From positions 186,001-250,000 of the forward strand of contig OY969813.1 of assembly GCA_963703355.1 (NCBI GenBank): a DNA stretch of 64,000 nucleotides. The letters are read 5' to 3'. The notes below the pieces were generated by a model. That model was not told the origin of the DNA and did no database searches. It saw only the letters and a list, made by a program, of their open reading frames with translations. Shown in pieces: positions 24,601 to 32,506 of the stretch (its first letter is position 1; every line of letters begins with the position of its first letter). Position numbers and translations under genes: made by a program. Source of the DNA: Puia sp963703355 (GTDB lineage: Bacteria; Bacteroidota; Bacteroidia; Chitinophagales; Chitinophagaceae).

Positions 24601-24968
24601 TACATTGTAAATTTTCAGGCGGCGATGAAAGTGGTGAACGTATAAAAGATGTGGTTGAAGTATGTAGTCAAGCAATCAGGTCATCAAAGTGGAAATGGAA
24701 ATTTAAAGATTTGTGTAGTCATTTAATTCGAAGAGAAAAGCGACTATCAAGTTCGACTAGATCTCGATTTCTTGAAGGTAGCCAACATATGCTTCAAAGA
24801 TTTTCCAAATTGAGTCGGTTTAAAGAAGTCAAGGCTGAAATTATTATTGTTCAACCTGGACTATCAAAAGAAGGAGTAACTGAAGATCAAATAGGAGTGC
24901 TAGCAGCTTGTCATAGTTTTTTAAAAGAAACTATTGATGTCGATTTGCATGTCATATGCAGTCAATAG
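21684..24968 (+). CDS. DEAH-box SF2 helicase with nuclease-like C-terminus, defence candidate
   Basis: A 1094-residue protein. The helicase core begins near residue 140: Q-like PPQIGALHAI, Walker A GTGKT at 171-175, DEAH at 279-282, FTATPFRRDGK, and in RecA2 NMLGEGFDLP and LQFTGRFTR. A long middle region (about 480-900) has no recognised domain. Near the C-terminus Asp957 (GEAADLVCL) and HCK at 974-976 (LVLIHCKFSGG) are spaced like a PD-(D/E)xK nuclease active site with a changed ExK half. The protein therefore looks like a single-gene helicase-nuclease of the type found in defence islands. It lies directly inside an att-like repeat and is flanked by unrelated genes. The exact system is not recognised. 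Confidence 0.8.
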   Translation: MAGQAIASIDLPLLQIEPIKESIGKIFHVIKKGSVKNVSRTQEIQISPRILEKVYTLADGQRIIITERSNLIRPVDVDGILKLDSQGKYKWISHKLTDQLAIEINTNGITALSINIENSWKDQFKFNGEIRSPVGDITQSGLRPPQIGALHAIASHWSIYDSPATLIMPTGTGKTETMLAAMIALRPGPILVIIPSLALKRQTFKKFLTLGLLRKLGVIPRDLRNPVVGIVDSRPRSDADLEIFGKCNVVICIMQILGVESVLGFARLIAPKIRTLIVDEAHHIAAPGWSEFRESFSKKQVLQFTATPFRRDGKLVDGKIIYEYPLHIAQREGYFKKINFISVYEIDNAEGDRVIAEKAIEILNADLSSGKDHLLMARCANISRAQDILQIYQEISPEYMPVLIHSEEDDAEQNIQGLIERRNKIVVCVNMLGEGFDLPQLKIAAVHDPHKSLAILLQFTGRFTRTSDDRIGDATVIANIANVEVSNALERLYSEDADWNLLLEEFSSEAAQAHAQLIEFLNESNRVDLGDETDKIEISKSLLHPSLNTLFYRADQFNPLLFNQGLPKGVNIHRIWHNTRTKTLYFVARYDIPLKWSRSKDIKDREWHLFVLHFKEEQGLLFLSSTDKDSTHFSIATAVGATGMISGENIFRSLGKINRLTFQQVGVKKHGRRNLGYAMYTGSDVGQALSMAERVGSSKSNFNGTGWEDGSPVTIGCSGKGRVWARDTATVPELIAWCEHVGNKILDESIDTRHILENVLVPEEVTSLPDLMILGIEWPIEILRQSEERVNISTERAELSIAMFELQLLNQNIEHSYIDFSLKDDTERVWGAFRLTIGGEFGFGVTLLTTSDISIKIGKLNTKLVEYFSSYPPLIRFIDMSELDGNLYVKPRSPLELTFPSDNMEVWDWDGVNIRLESIWKNNRQRTDSIQRKVAEIYMEYGYELVFDDDAPGEAADLVCLRELELEINLVLIHCKFSGGDESGERIKDVVEVCSQAIRSSKWKWKFKDLCSHLIRREKRLSSSTRSRFLEGSQHMLQRFSKLSRFKEVKAEIIIVQPGLSKEGVTEDQIGVLAACHSFLKETIDVDLHVICSQ

Positions 24969-25069
24969 CGATTCAATATTTTCATTTTGTGACAATCAAA
25001 TTATTGATTTTGTCTATCTTGGAGGTGTCTGTGATTTAGGGTTACTTACAAAAACATAATCCAATTTGG

Positions 25070-27589
25070 TTACTTCTCTAATACATGAAAACCATTAGAA
25101 TATTTCTTTCTTAACCTTATATGGTGCCTAAAATTCATTAACGCAGCAAGGATCAGCAAGGCCAGGACAATATAGCCTGCAGTGATCTGTATAGTCCACC
25201 CTGTATAATAAGAAGAAGGATGGAATTCGAAGCGGATGGTATGGTTGCCGGCCGGCAGGGCCAGTCCACGAAGTACGAAATTAGTACGGACGATGGGAGC
25301 CTCCTGGTTGTCGATATAGGCGTGCCAGCCGCGGTTGTAATAAACCTCGCTAAACACCGCGAAACGCGGCGTGGTTGTTTTGGCGCGATATATCATCTCA
25401 TCGTTATCGTTTTTTTCCAGCCATATGGAATCTGTTGAATTTGGTATGCCGGTTGCAGCCGCGGGGATAGCAGCCTGGTCGGCCGAGAAAAGAACGGCAC
25501 TGTCCCGGGTTTCCAAATGGGTAAGGGCGTCCATGACTGCCTTTGGGTCTTTATAGTAGCGAAGTCCGCGGACCAGCCATACAGGTCCAAGTCTGCCTGA
25601 GTTTAGGGAAACGGAATCTCTGCCGGAATGGGAAGGCAGTAACAGATATTTGGTATTAAGCATATCCAACACAGGCTGGCAGTTGGGATATTTATAAAGT
25701 TGGTTTTCGATGAGGTCCTGGTAGATGCTCAGTTTGGCCGGGTGATAGCCGGTGATATCTAAGTGAAAGTAAGGTGTCGGAGTGTTGTTGGTTATATTAT
25801 TGATTCCTTCCCTAAGATCAAAGACCCGGTAGTAAGACGTATCCGCAATGATCTGTTGATCTGCGGCGGTAGGCTGAAAAGGGGTTTGGGCTTCGTCAGC
25901 ATCGATATATTTATCGTTGTTGAGGTACTGGCTGTCAATGGTAATCAGATCGATAAATGATAAAGCACCAATGATGCCGAGGGCAATCATGGATCTGATG
26001 CGACCCTTGATCCAGAAGGCGCAGATCAATGCTGCAATAACGATATAGGCGAGACTTCGCAGGATACTGTCCAAGAATATCCGTTGCCGGTCTTCACGAA
26101 GCGCATGTACAAAGCTGCGGACATATTCCTGCACCTGGCTTGGGCTGGCGGAAACCTGTTGTTGCAAGCTGCGGTCTCCCTCACCGGCGTAATCGAAGCT
26201 TATGTAAAGCAGGAAGACAACAAGCAGAACGCCGCCAGTAAGATAAAGCCCTTTTTTGTATTTTTTCCAGGCATCATCTCTTTCGGTGGTGGGAAGGCTG
26301 ACCAGTTTGTTGAGGGTGAGTGCGGCTAGCATGACCAGCATGAGGGTCGGAATGACAATAATCACACTGGGCGCCCGGAATTTATTATAACCCGGAAGTA
26401 TCTTTAACAGGAAACCGTTGAATTCTACGAAGTAACTGCCCCAGCTCATGAGGATGGTGAAGATGGCTGCCGCTAGAATCCACCATTTGTGTTTGCCATC
26501 GAGCAGAAAAAAACCCAGAAGTGCAAACAGACAGATCACTGCGCCGGCATAGGCGGGTCCGGCCGTAGTCCCGATACCTCCCCAATAACTCCGAATAAAC
26601 TGGGAAAGCTGCTGGCCAAGTTGCGGTGGTATGCTCTGTAGCACCTCCATCGTCTTAGAATCCTCAGCGGTGATCTGGCCATCAACATCGCTGCCACCAT
26701 ATATCTTGGGGACAAGCAGGGTAAAGGTTTCTGTTTTAAAAGAACTATAGCTAAGGGCATAGTCCTGGCTGAGACCAGTTTTTGTGACGGATCCACCTGG
26801 TGCGGCGAGTTCGCTTCCGTTGCGAAGCGAAGCTTTTGAATAATCGAGCGTCGTAAGGATCCCTATAGCGCTGTAAGCGATTCCAACCAAACCTGCCGTG
26901 GCGCCAAGGATCGCAACAATAATGATATGACGGAAGTCTTTTTCCCTAATCCAGCGGATAAGATAGGCCAGCGTCATAAAAGCGGCAGCGATTAGGCCGT
27001 AATAGACGATTTGCGGGTGATTGGCACTCGTATACATGGCAGTGAAGAGCGCGAGGGTGGCAGTTCCCAGCCAATATTTTTTCTCATATAGCCAGATCAG
27101 GGAGGCGAGAAAAGCAGGCATCGTGGCGATGGCCGCCATTTTGGTCGCATGGCCTACCGCGAGAATAGACGGGTTATAAGTAGAATACGCATAGGCGAGA
27201 CCCGTAATGATCCCGACGTAGGGGTTTATGCGAAGGGCCAGGGCCAGTAAATAGAAACAAATCGAAGCAAGGAAAAAAAGTGACGCTGGACTGGGAAGTC
27301 CAAAAGTTAGAATGGTATTTATCAGATATTGCGGTGAATAAGCCGGGCCATCTAAAGCGATCTGGTAAGCGGGCATGCCGCTAAACAGGCCTTCGGTCCA
27401 CAGTGGGAAATGACCGTGCAGAGCTTTATATTGAAAAGAGTTCTGCGCCATGGCCCTCCAGCCTGCGGTATCAGCAGGAGCGAGGGTCTTGCCGTCGAAA
27501 AGCGGTTTGCAGTAGATTAGGGCTACTACTAGAAAGACCCCAACCGCAACGGCATGGGGGATCAACGGGCGATACCATGATTTTTGCAT
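25070..27589 (-). CDS. YfhO-family membrane protein
   Basis: An 839-residue polytopic protein of the YfhO family (glycosyltransferase-like GT-C topology). It starts with a first helix (AVAVGVFLVVALIYC) and the FDGKTLAPADTAGW loop, followed by about ten further helices. A large extracytoplasmic C-terminal domain (about 560-800) ends in a last helix and a basic tail. The conserved NRGWHAYIDNQEAPI and RGLALPAGNHTIRFEFHP segments are characteristic. The family is linked to glycosylation of lipoteichoic acid in Firmicutes; in Bacteroidota the role is unknown. It seems a chromosomal type gene lying between mobile segments, with a higher GC content than the neighbouring helicase. Confidence 0.9.
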   Translation of the reverse strand: MQKSWYRPLIPHAVAVGVFLVVALIYCKPLFDGKTLAPADTAGWRAMAQNSFQYKALHGHFPLWTEGLFSGMPAYQIALDGPAYSPQYLINTILTFGLPSPASLFFLASICFYLLALALRINPYVGIITGLAYAYSTYNPSILAVGHATKMAAIATMPAFLASLIWLYEKKYWLGTATLALFTAMYTSANHPQIVYYGLIAAAFMTLAYLIRWIREKDFRHIIIVAILGATAGLVGIAYSAIGILTTLDYSKASLRNGSELAAPGGSVTKTGLSQDYALSYSSFKTETFTLLVPKIYGGSDVDGQITAEDSKTMEVLQSIPPQLGQQLSQFIRSYWGGIGTTAGPAYAGAVICLFALLGFFLLDGKHKWWILAAAIFTILMSWGSYFVEFNGFLLKILPGYNKFRAPSVIIVIPTLMLVMLAALTLNKLVSLPTTERDDAWKKYKKGLYLTGGVLLVVFLLYISFDYAGEGDRSLQQQVSASPSQVQEYVRSFVHALREDRQRIFLDSILRSLAYIVIAALICAFWIKGRIRSMIALGIIGALSFIDLITIDSQYLNNDKYIDADEAQTPFQPTAADQQIIADTSYYRVFDLREGINNITNNTPTPYFHLDITGYHPAKLSIYQDLIENQLYKYPNCQPVLDMLNTKYLLLPSHSGRDSVSLNSGRLGPVWLVRGLRYYKDPKAVMDALTHLETRDSAVLFSADQAAIPAAATGIPNSTDSIWLEKNDNDEMIYRAKTTTPRFAVFSEVYYNRGWHAYIDNQEAPIVRTNFVLRGLALPAGNHTIRFEFHPSSYYTGWTIQITAGYIVLALLILAALMNFRHHIRLRKKYSNGFHVLEK

Positions 27590-27613
27590 AGTTGCAATAT
27601 TACCAAATACCCT

Positions 27614-27847
27614 TTACCCTTCAGTAAACGTATCGGATTTTTTCGGGTTGTAGCTGTAAGAAGTAAAGCCAATTTGGGATGTCCGGACCGCGCGATGAAG
27701 ACGGAACGGGTTTGCCTGAGCATGATGTTCATAAGCCTGTAACAGCGCCATATAAAGATTGATATGCACCACAGAGATCCGCGGATCGTCAGAGATGGTC
27801 CTTAAAATGATGGAAATGTGCGCTGAGTTCCACGGGGAAGCAGACAA
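27614..27847 (-). pseudogene. Truncated relative of the ICE gene at 54645
   Basis: The frame contains DDPRISVVHINLYMALLQAYEHH, matching the pattern of the intact protein at 54645 (QDPRIMTAHISIYLSLW). After about 25 further residues the similarity is lost and the frame ends in unrelated sequence. The intact family continues with a KIS/LKEL/YI.Y.PS module that is absent here. This is a decayed fragment of a small ICE accessory gene, more GC-rich than the intact copy. Confidence 0.6.
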
Positions 27848-28010
27848 TAGTAAAGACCTTCCTTATTGATGATGTGTTTCTGCGGATGATCTGAAGGAAA
27901 GGCTTTCTAAGAATTAAAATCAACAACACAGAGAACAAATAGAACGGTATAATTAGCATTGAAAAATATTGAATAAAAGTGTAAAATCGCAAATCGACAC
28001 TTCCTTTCAT
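27789..28010 (-). pseudogene. Fragment of a ceramidase-like membrane protein
   Basis: The first 36 residues (GSVDLRFYTFIQYFSMLIIPF) match the central part of the intact protein at 31727 (GHGDLRFYGFVQFFPILIIPL). Then the frame slides into unrelated sequence that overlaps the ICE-gene fragment to its left. Both the N-terminal four helices and the C-terminal active-site His residues are missing, so this cannot be functional. Confidence 0.6.
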
Positions 28011-28078
28011 TTTATGTCTGAAATATCAGTCTTTGGTTGTTTTCTTTAATACACGTTTCACACAATCCACCCGAACTT

Positions 28079-28396
28079 TCAAGTTATGTCGTTGGCCATC
28101 GATGCGCTGTTTTCTGGCTGTGTAAATACAGATAGTTTATGAATGTCGCCCTGTCGGGTTAGCCGTTCCTCCTTAGTTATAAGACGTTGGCGCTGTTTCT
28201 CCGCTATCGAATAGGCTGCTTTTAAAACTTCAGTAAGTCTTTTCTTTAGGTAAAGAAGATGATCCCGGCTACGGGCGGTGTCATAGGATCCATTTTCGGT
28301 AACTAACGCTATTTCAACTATCAGGTCAATTTCACTTTCAAACTCGACCAGTTTAATATTGAAAAAGGCATCTGCGAATACTTCTGAAGGTTTCAT
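28079..28396 (-). CDS. Helical protein of unknown function
   Basis: A 105-residue protein starting MKPSEVFADAFFNIK. It is predicted helical throughout, with heptad-like charges (LVEFESEIDLIVEIALV, HLLYLKKRLTEVLKAA), reminiscent of four-helix-bundle or ICE-associated regulators, but I recognise no family. It sits among decayed mobile DNA and has a good ATG. The short polar tail is low in complexity. Confidence 0.5.
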   Translation of the reverse strand: MKPSEVFADAFFNIKLVEFESEIDLIVEIALVTENGSYDTARSRDHLLYLKKRLTEVLKAAYSIAEKQRQRLITKEERLTRQGDIHKLSVFTQPENSASMANDIT

Positions 28397-29017
28397 GGCC
28401 GTGTTTTATGGCAAGCTACATTGCTGGAATAAACTAAACTTTCAATTTCGGAATAAAAAACTATGATAAAACATCAAATGTATTGGCATTCGGAAATATA
28501 TAATTGGCAATCGGATGGGTTGCACCACGATCCCAGCAAGCTACATAATCGTAGAAATAATGATGAGTGAATTCGGACAAATAAATTAGTGCAAAAAAAC
28601 TTTTTACTGCACTCACCAAATATGGACACACTTTTCCAAGTCTCAGCCTTGCATTCTATTAAATAGGTTATGTGAACGCTTATGCGGTTACTTTTGCCTA
28701 CCACACATTCCATGACCAGCACAGCGTCCGTGATTTCAACCCTATTGGAATGAATAAAAAATAATCACAGAATAAAAATGATTTTTTGCCATAGCTCATG
28801 AACTAAGGACTCCACTCAGTGAAATGCTTATTGTGACTCTATTTTTCCGGTAATTGCTTTACCTCCCTGCTGAGGGAATATAGTTTTTCAAAGATCATTA
28901 AATTATTATTGAGATTAGAAGCCTAGACTTCAATAATACAGTTTTTCGGTCTGTAACATTTGATTTTATCCAAACGATGGTAGACGAAATATTGTAATGA
29001 TTTTTACTATTAATTTA
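28397..29017. other. Gap with no confident gene
   Basis: A minus-strand frame of 82 codons (28474-28722) has cysteine-rich, low-plausibility composition and no recognisable motif, so I do not call it. The region probably represents decayed mobile DNA. Confidence 0.4.
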
Positions 29018-29242
29018 CTATTTTCTATTCACCGTAGACTCAATTAACTCATGCAAATCTATTTTGAATATATGTGAAATTTCGTATAACCTTTCTAAAG
29101 GAGGCTGATGAGTGTTTGTAACCCATTTAGATACAGTTCCTTCGGTTACCCGTAATTCATCAGCTAACCATCTATTCGTTTTATTCCGTTCCGCGAGAAC
29201 AATTCTTAATCTATTTAAATTTATTTTTTCTTTTTTTGGCAT
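29018..29242 (-). CDS. XRE-family transcriptional regulator
   Basis: A 74-residue Cro/CI-type helix-turn-helix protein (LRIVLAERNKTNRWLADELRVTEGTVSKWVTNTHQPPLERLYEIS shown here only in part by key residues: WLADEL, TEGTVSKW, QPPLERL). It is divergent from the MNT-HEPN gene, and two palindromes lie between them, the expected binding sites. It probably represses both transcripts. Confidence 0.85.
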   Translation of the reverse strand: MPKKEKINLNRLRIVLAERNKTNRWLADELRVTEGTVSKWVTNTHQPPLERLYEISHIFKIDLHELIESTVNRK

Positions 29243-29288
29243 TTAGATCCGAGTAATTGATTTACAATTTATTAGGTATTGTCAACTT

Positions 29289-29325
29289 AACCAATATTGG
29301 TTATATATTAACCATATTTGGTTAA
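29289..29325. promoter_or_regulatory. Two palindromic operators between the XRE and MNT-HEPN genes
   Basis: AACCAATATTGGTT (29289-29302) is a perfect 14-bp palindrome. TTAACCATATTTGGTTAA (29308-29325) is a near-perfect 18-bp palindrome with the same AACCA/TGGTT half-sites. Centres are 21 bases apart, about two helical turns, so dimers would bind the same face of the DNA. Confidence 0.75.
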
Positions 29326-29381
29326 TAAATAGCTATTAATTACATTTATACTCAATGTTTGTATTTTTAAAATAAGGCATT

Positions 29382-30245
29382 ATGAGTTCAATAAATGACG
29401 TATCGAATCTGGAAGTAAATTTCACTTTTGGCAATATCGGCCCTTCTGATCCACTTGATTCTATTATTTATTGCATTAACGAGTCAATGCATACCGATAA
29501 AATATTCTTAATAGGTACCTATCCGGCATTTCCTTCATCATTTGGGCTAGAATATGATTTGTTGGTTTTAATAGATTCAAATTACAAGAAACCAATGCAC
29601 GAATTCGAAAGTTTAATTGCCAATCGTTGTCACGATTCGGCGATGGTAACTGCGTCAGTGCACAAAACCGATGTAATCACCCGCCTATTACAACAAAACA
29701 ATATTTTTTTCTCAAATCTTTACGACCCGGACAAATTAATCTTTAATAGTGGTAGCGATATTGTAAGACGTGTTGGATTAGACTACAGTGCCGTCATTTT
29801 GGAACAATTTGAAAATGAATTTAATAATCAGTATTCAAGAGCGCGAAGTTTTTTATTAGGAGCTATTAGTTATCGGATAACAGGTGATAATCAGCTTGCA
29901 GCCTTCATGCTTCACCAAACAGTAGAACAAGGCTTAAATGCCTTGATAACACCATTGATCGGATACAGATTGCAGACTCATAATTTAAACAAATTACTTC
30001 TGTATGCCCGCCGTCTTTCTCAGAAGCTGTATACAATATTTCCAAGAAACACGGATTTGGAAATTCAACTATACCAGATACTTCATAAGGCATATATATA
30101 TGGCAGGTATAAAAATAGTTTTCTAATAAGTAAAGAATGCCTTCAGTTACTTGTCGAGCGATCCACGGCCTTACTGGAAATGACACAAACTGTTTTCTTC
30201 GAAAAAATTGAAGAGTTACGAAAAATAAAAAGGTTACATATTTAG
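29382..30245 (+). CDS. Fused MNT-like nucleotidyltransferase and HEPN protein
   Basis: A 287-residue protein. The N-terminal domain resembles a minimal nucleotidyltransferase: G45-T46 followed by E57-Y58-D59 (GLEYDLLVLID), the G[ST]...[DE]x[DE] pattern. From about residue 150 a HEPN domain follows (RARSFLLGAISYRI, LAAFMLHQTVEQGLNALI, THNLNKLLLYARRL), ending with a GRY-type C-terminal helix. In known MNT-HEPN pairs the nucleotidyltransferase AMPylates and neutralises the HEPN RNase; here both are in one chain. The gene has AAGG before its ATG, is controlled by the XRE operators, and is followed 15 bases later by a helical-repeat protein in the same direction. Confidence 0.75.
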   Translation: MSSINDVSNLEVNFTFGNIGPSDPLDSIIYCINESMHTDKIFLIGTYPAFPSSFGLEYDLLVLIDSNYKKPMHEFESLIANRCHDSAMVTASVHKTDVITRLLQQNNIFFSNLYDPDKLIFNSGSDIVRRVGLDYSAVILEQFENEFNNQYSRARSFLLGAISYRITGDNQLAAFMLHQTVEQGLNALITPLIGYRLQTHNLNKLLLYARRLSQKLYTIFPRNTDLEIQLYQILHKAYIYGRYKNSFLISKECLQLLVERSTALLEMTQTVFFEKIEELRKIKRLHI

Positions 30246-30260
30246 CAAAAAAATTCATTT

Positions 30261-31514
30261 ATGTCAAAAAAAACACAAACAAGGAATATGGAGACTTCTG
30301 ACGAAGAAGAATTTAAAACTGGTCCCTATAAAATTATTGGTGAATTCTTCTCCGCTGCGTCTTTGGAGCATTACCGAAAGTATATTTCGTCTATGCTTAA
30401 AGCTGCTTACAGTGAGGACTACTGGAGAAAACGTGCTCCAGGAAGCTTGTTATTTTTTCAGGAACAGATGCTCGAATTGATAAAAGCTGCGCATTTGCTT
30501 ATATCAAAAGGTAAAAAAGGAATAAAGAAAAAAAAGAAGGCTTTAGTCGATAGTTCCACCTTTGAAAACGGTTTAGATCCTTCTTCCTATTATGGTTGGC
30601 ATAGAGAAAGTGCCATTTGGGAATTTTTTCCTAGAAATTTGAGTAAGGAAGAATTTTTGAACCCCTACAAAGCGTACGAACGATTTTTTGAATACAAGGA
30701 TTTTAAAACCTGGATAAAAGAATTTAAAGAACTTATTGGCTATGCTCTCGAAGCTTTTGGAAATGAAACGGCCATTGATTATGACTATCTTGAAATTCAT
30801 AGGCAGCTACAAAAGCTCGTTGAAGCATCTCATCTTATCGAAGTAAGGGTTATTAAGTCAGACCGGTTGAAACCCAATACGGATCATTTAACACAAAAAC
30901 CTAAGACGGAAGAAAATGAAGAACTTGAAGAAAAGGAAACTTATGAAGAGCCGGAAAGCTATTCTAACGATCCGTTTACAATTATAGATCAGTTTTTCGC
31001 AGATGGCGATGTTCAGGATGGCAGAGATGATCTAAACATATTACTGGAGGCAGCTTTCAATGATGATATATTAGAGAAGAAACATTATCCGTCCAGGTTG
31101 ATTTTTGCCTATGAAAGAGTTGAGAAACTGGTAGACGCCGCTTACACTCTCATTCAGGAAAAGGCACTTGATAGTGGGAAGCAGGAAAATAATTTAAAAG
31201 ATAAAATACTTGACCAGGTAAAAACGATTTATAAAAAGGTAAAAGATTGGGACCTTTTTCCTATCGGGTTAAAACCGATTGAATGGTTAAAACCCAGACT
31301 TGCGCTTAATGCTTTTTTCGATCACCAGCCTCTTTCCCATTGGAAAGGCAAACTCCATGAGCTTTTACAGGCCTGTATCAGGGATGAAAGTTTCTGCTCT
31401 ACCATATCTGATCGGAGCAAATTGTACCTCGATTGTGATCATCTTCAGCGGCTGATTGAAGCCATGTGGGTAATAAGAGTGACTGAGTTTGAGAAGGAAA
31501 TTGGAATTTTCTGA
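30261..31514 (+). CDS. Protein with an internal duplication, partner of the MNT-HEPN gene
   Basis: A 417-residue helical protein. I do not recognise a family. Two copies of one unit can be read. Each opens with an FF(S/A)-(x)n-LLKAA or LLEAAF helix and a basic loop ending in FFQEQ/FAYER plus L(I/V)(K/D)AA. A WD/WEFFP-type segment, an FF(E/D)-K helix and a terminal RQLQKL/DHLQRLIEA helix follow. Unit 1 is about residues 20-190 and unit 2 about 235-415, joined by a Glu-rich linker. It is predicted soluble and probably co-transcribed with the HEPN gene. Confidence 0.6.
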   Translation: MSKKTQTRNMETSDEEEFKTGPYKIIGEFFSAASLEHYRKYISSMLKAAYSEDYWRKRAPGSLLFFQEQMLELIKAAHLLISKGKKGIKKKKKALVDSSTFENGLDPSSYYGWHRESAIWEFFPRNLSKEEFLNPYKAYERFFEYKDFKTWIKEFKELIGYALEAFGNETAIDYDYLEIHRQLQKLVEASHLIEVRVIKSDRLKPNTDHLTQKPKTEENEELEEKETYEEPESYSNDPFTIIDQFFADGDVQDGRDDLNILLEAAFNDDILEKKHYPSRLIFAYERVEKLVDAAYTLIQEKALDSGKQENNLKDKILDQVKTIYKKVKDWDLFPIGLKPIEWLKPRLALNAFFDHQPLSHWKGKLHELLQACIRDESFCSTISDRSKLYLDCDHLQRLIEAMWVIRVTEFEKEIGIF

Positions 31515-31528
31515 TTCAAAATAAAATT

Positions 31529-31663
31529 TTAGCTAGGAGAACTATTTTCTAATGCCAGTATAGCGGCGTCAATTTCTTTAGAGGGCATCGCCGATAAATT
31601 TTGAGTGACATAACACTTATCAGTCTTACAGAGGGGTAAGGATTTCGAAAATATTAAAATAAA
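31529..31663 (-). pseudogene. Gene-like C-terminal fragment without a start codon
   Basis: The minus-strand frame between stops reads SLPLCKTDKCYVTQNLSAM and ends EIDAAILALENSSPS. It has protein-like composition over about 40 codons but only a late ATG. It looks like the tail of a lost gene. The rest of 31515-31726 is empty. Confidence 0.35.
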
Positions 31664-31726
31664 TCAATATCCACAGATATATGCTCCGTTACTTATGTGT
31701 TTAGGAAATAATTACTGAGAAGTATA

Positions 31727-32497
31727 TTATATTTTAGGATTGAAGTTGGTATATTTCGCTTCAAAAAATCTCACCATATACAATGTTGCTATTGCCGCAG
31801 CAATATGTTTCAGGGAATGTCCGCTAATAAAGTTTGTATAGGTATAAATACCTGAATCGAAAGTTTCTAACAACTTCGCAACTAAATACCATACAATTAC
31901 CCATACCAACAAAAACAGGCCTTTGTTATTTTCGGGGTTTCTAAATAATACGAAAATTAAAGGAATAATTAGGATTGGGAAAAATTGAACAAAACCGTAA
32001 AATCTTAAATCACCATGTCCCTTTAATTCTGAATAGTTCCAAAGGATAACACTGCTGATTCCCATCAAAAGTAGTGGAATAAACAAATTTGCTCCTGCAT
32101 TAATATCAATCCACGAAGCGATCACTGATGATAGAAAAGCCATAAAGACCAATGCCATTGGAATACGATCATATACCAGTGAATTATTGTCAGGCTTATA
32201 ATGATAAAATGCAGATCCGAAGGCGGTTAAAAAAATACTCAGGAACAATATTAGATACATGCGTTTAATAGGTGACGGTGCAATTGAGGATTTCAATTTC
32301 GTTAATCCAAATACCCCCACAAATAAAAAAGGCAGGTTGCTTACTACATTGGAAAAGTTTGGGATGTTCAGAATTCTTCTTTGATCGGCAAATTGATGAT
32401 ATCCTACATCTTGGGGAATTGGCCTTAGCATCAGTGTAACGACAATTGCTGTTAAAGTGAACGACAATAATATCCAATATTTCGTCTTCTTAGTCAT
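31727..32497 (-). CDS. Ceramidase-like (alkaline phytoceramidase superfamily) membrane protein
   Basis: A 256-residue protein with seven predicted transmembrane helices. Superfamily landmarks are GSAFYHYKPDN after helix 3 (His and Asp of the zinc site), YDRIPMALVFMAFLSS, and SGHSLKHIAAA near the C-terminus with two further His ligands. Eukaryotic relatives hydrolyse ceramides; bacterial members are uncharacterised hydrolases of lipid amides. The start follows the RmuC gene by 10 bases, so the two are co-transcribed with RmuC first. A decayed relative is present at 27789. Confidence 0.75.
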   Translation of the reverse strand: MTKKTKYWILLSFTLTAIVVTLMLRPIPQDVGYHQFADQRRILNIPNFSNVVSNLPFLFVGVFGLTKLKSSIAPSPIKRMYLILFLSIFLTAFGSAFYHYKPDNNSLVYDRIPMALVFMAFLSSVIASWIDINAGANLFIPLLLMGISSVILWNYSELKGHGDLRFYGFVQFFPILIIPLIFVLFRNPENNKGLFLLVWVIVWYLVAKLLETFDSGIYTYTNFISGHSLKHIAAAIATLYMVRFFEAKYTNFNPKI

Positions 32498-32506
32498 GCT
32501 GTATAG

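Noticed and set aside
28474..28722. 82-codon minus-strand frame
   Set aside because: Cys-rich, no motif and no good neighbour relation.
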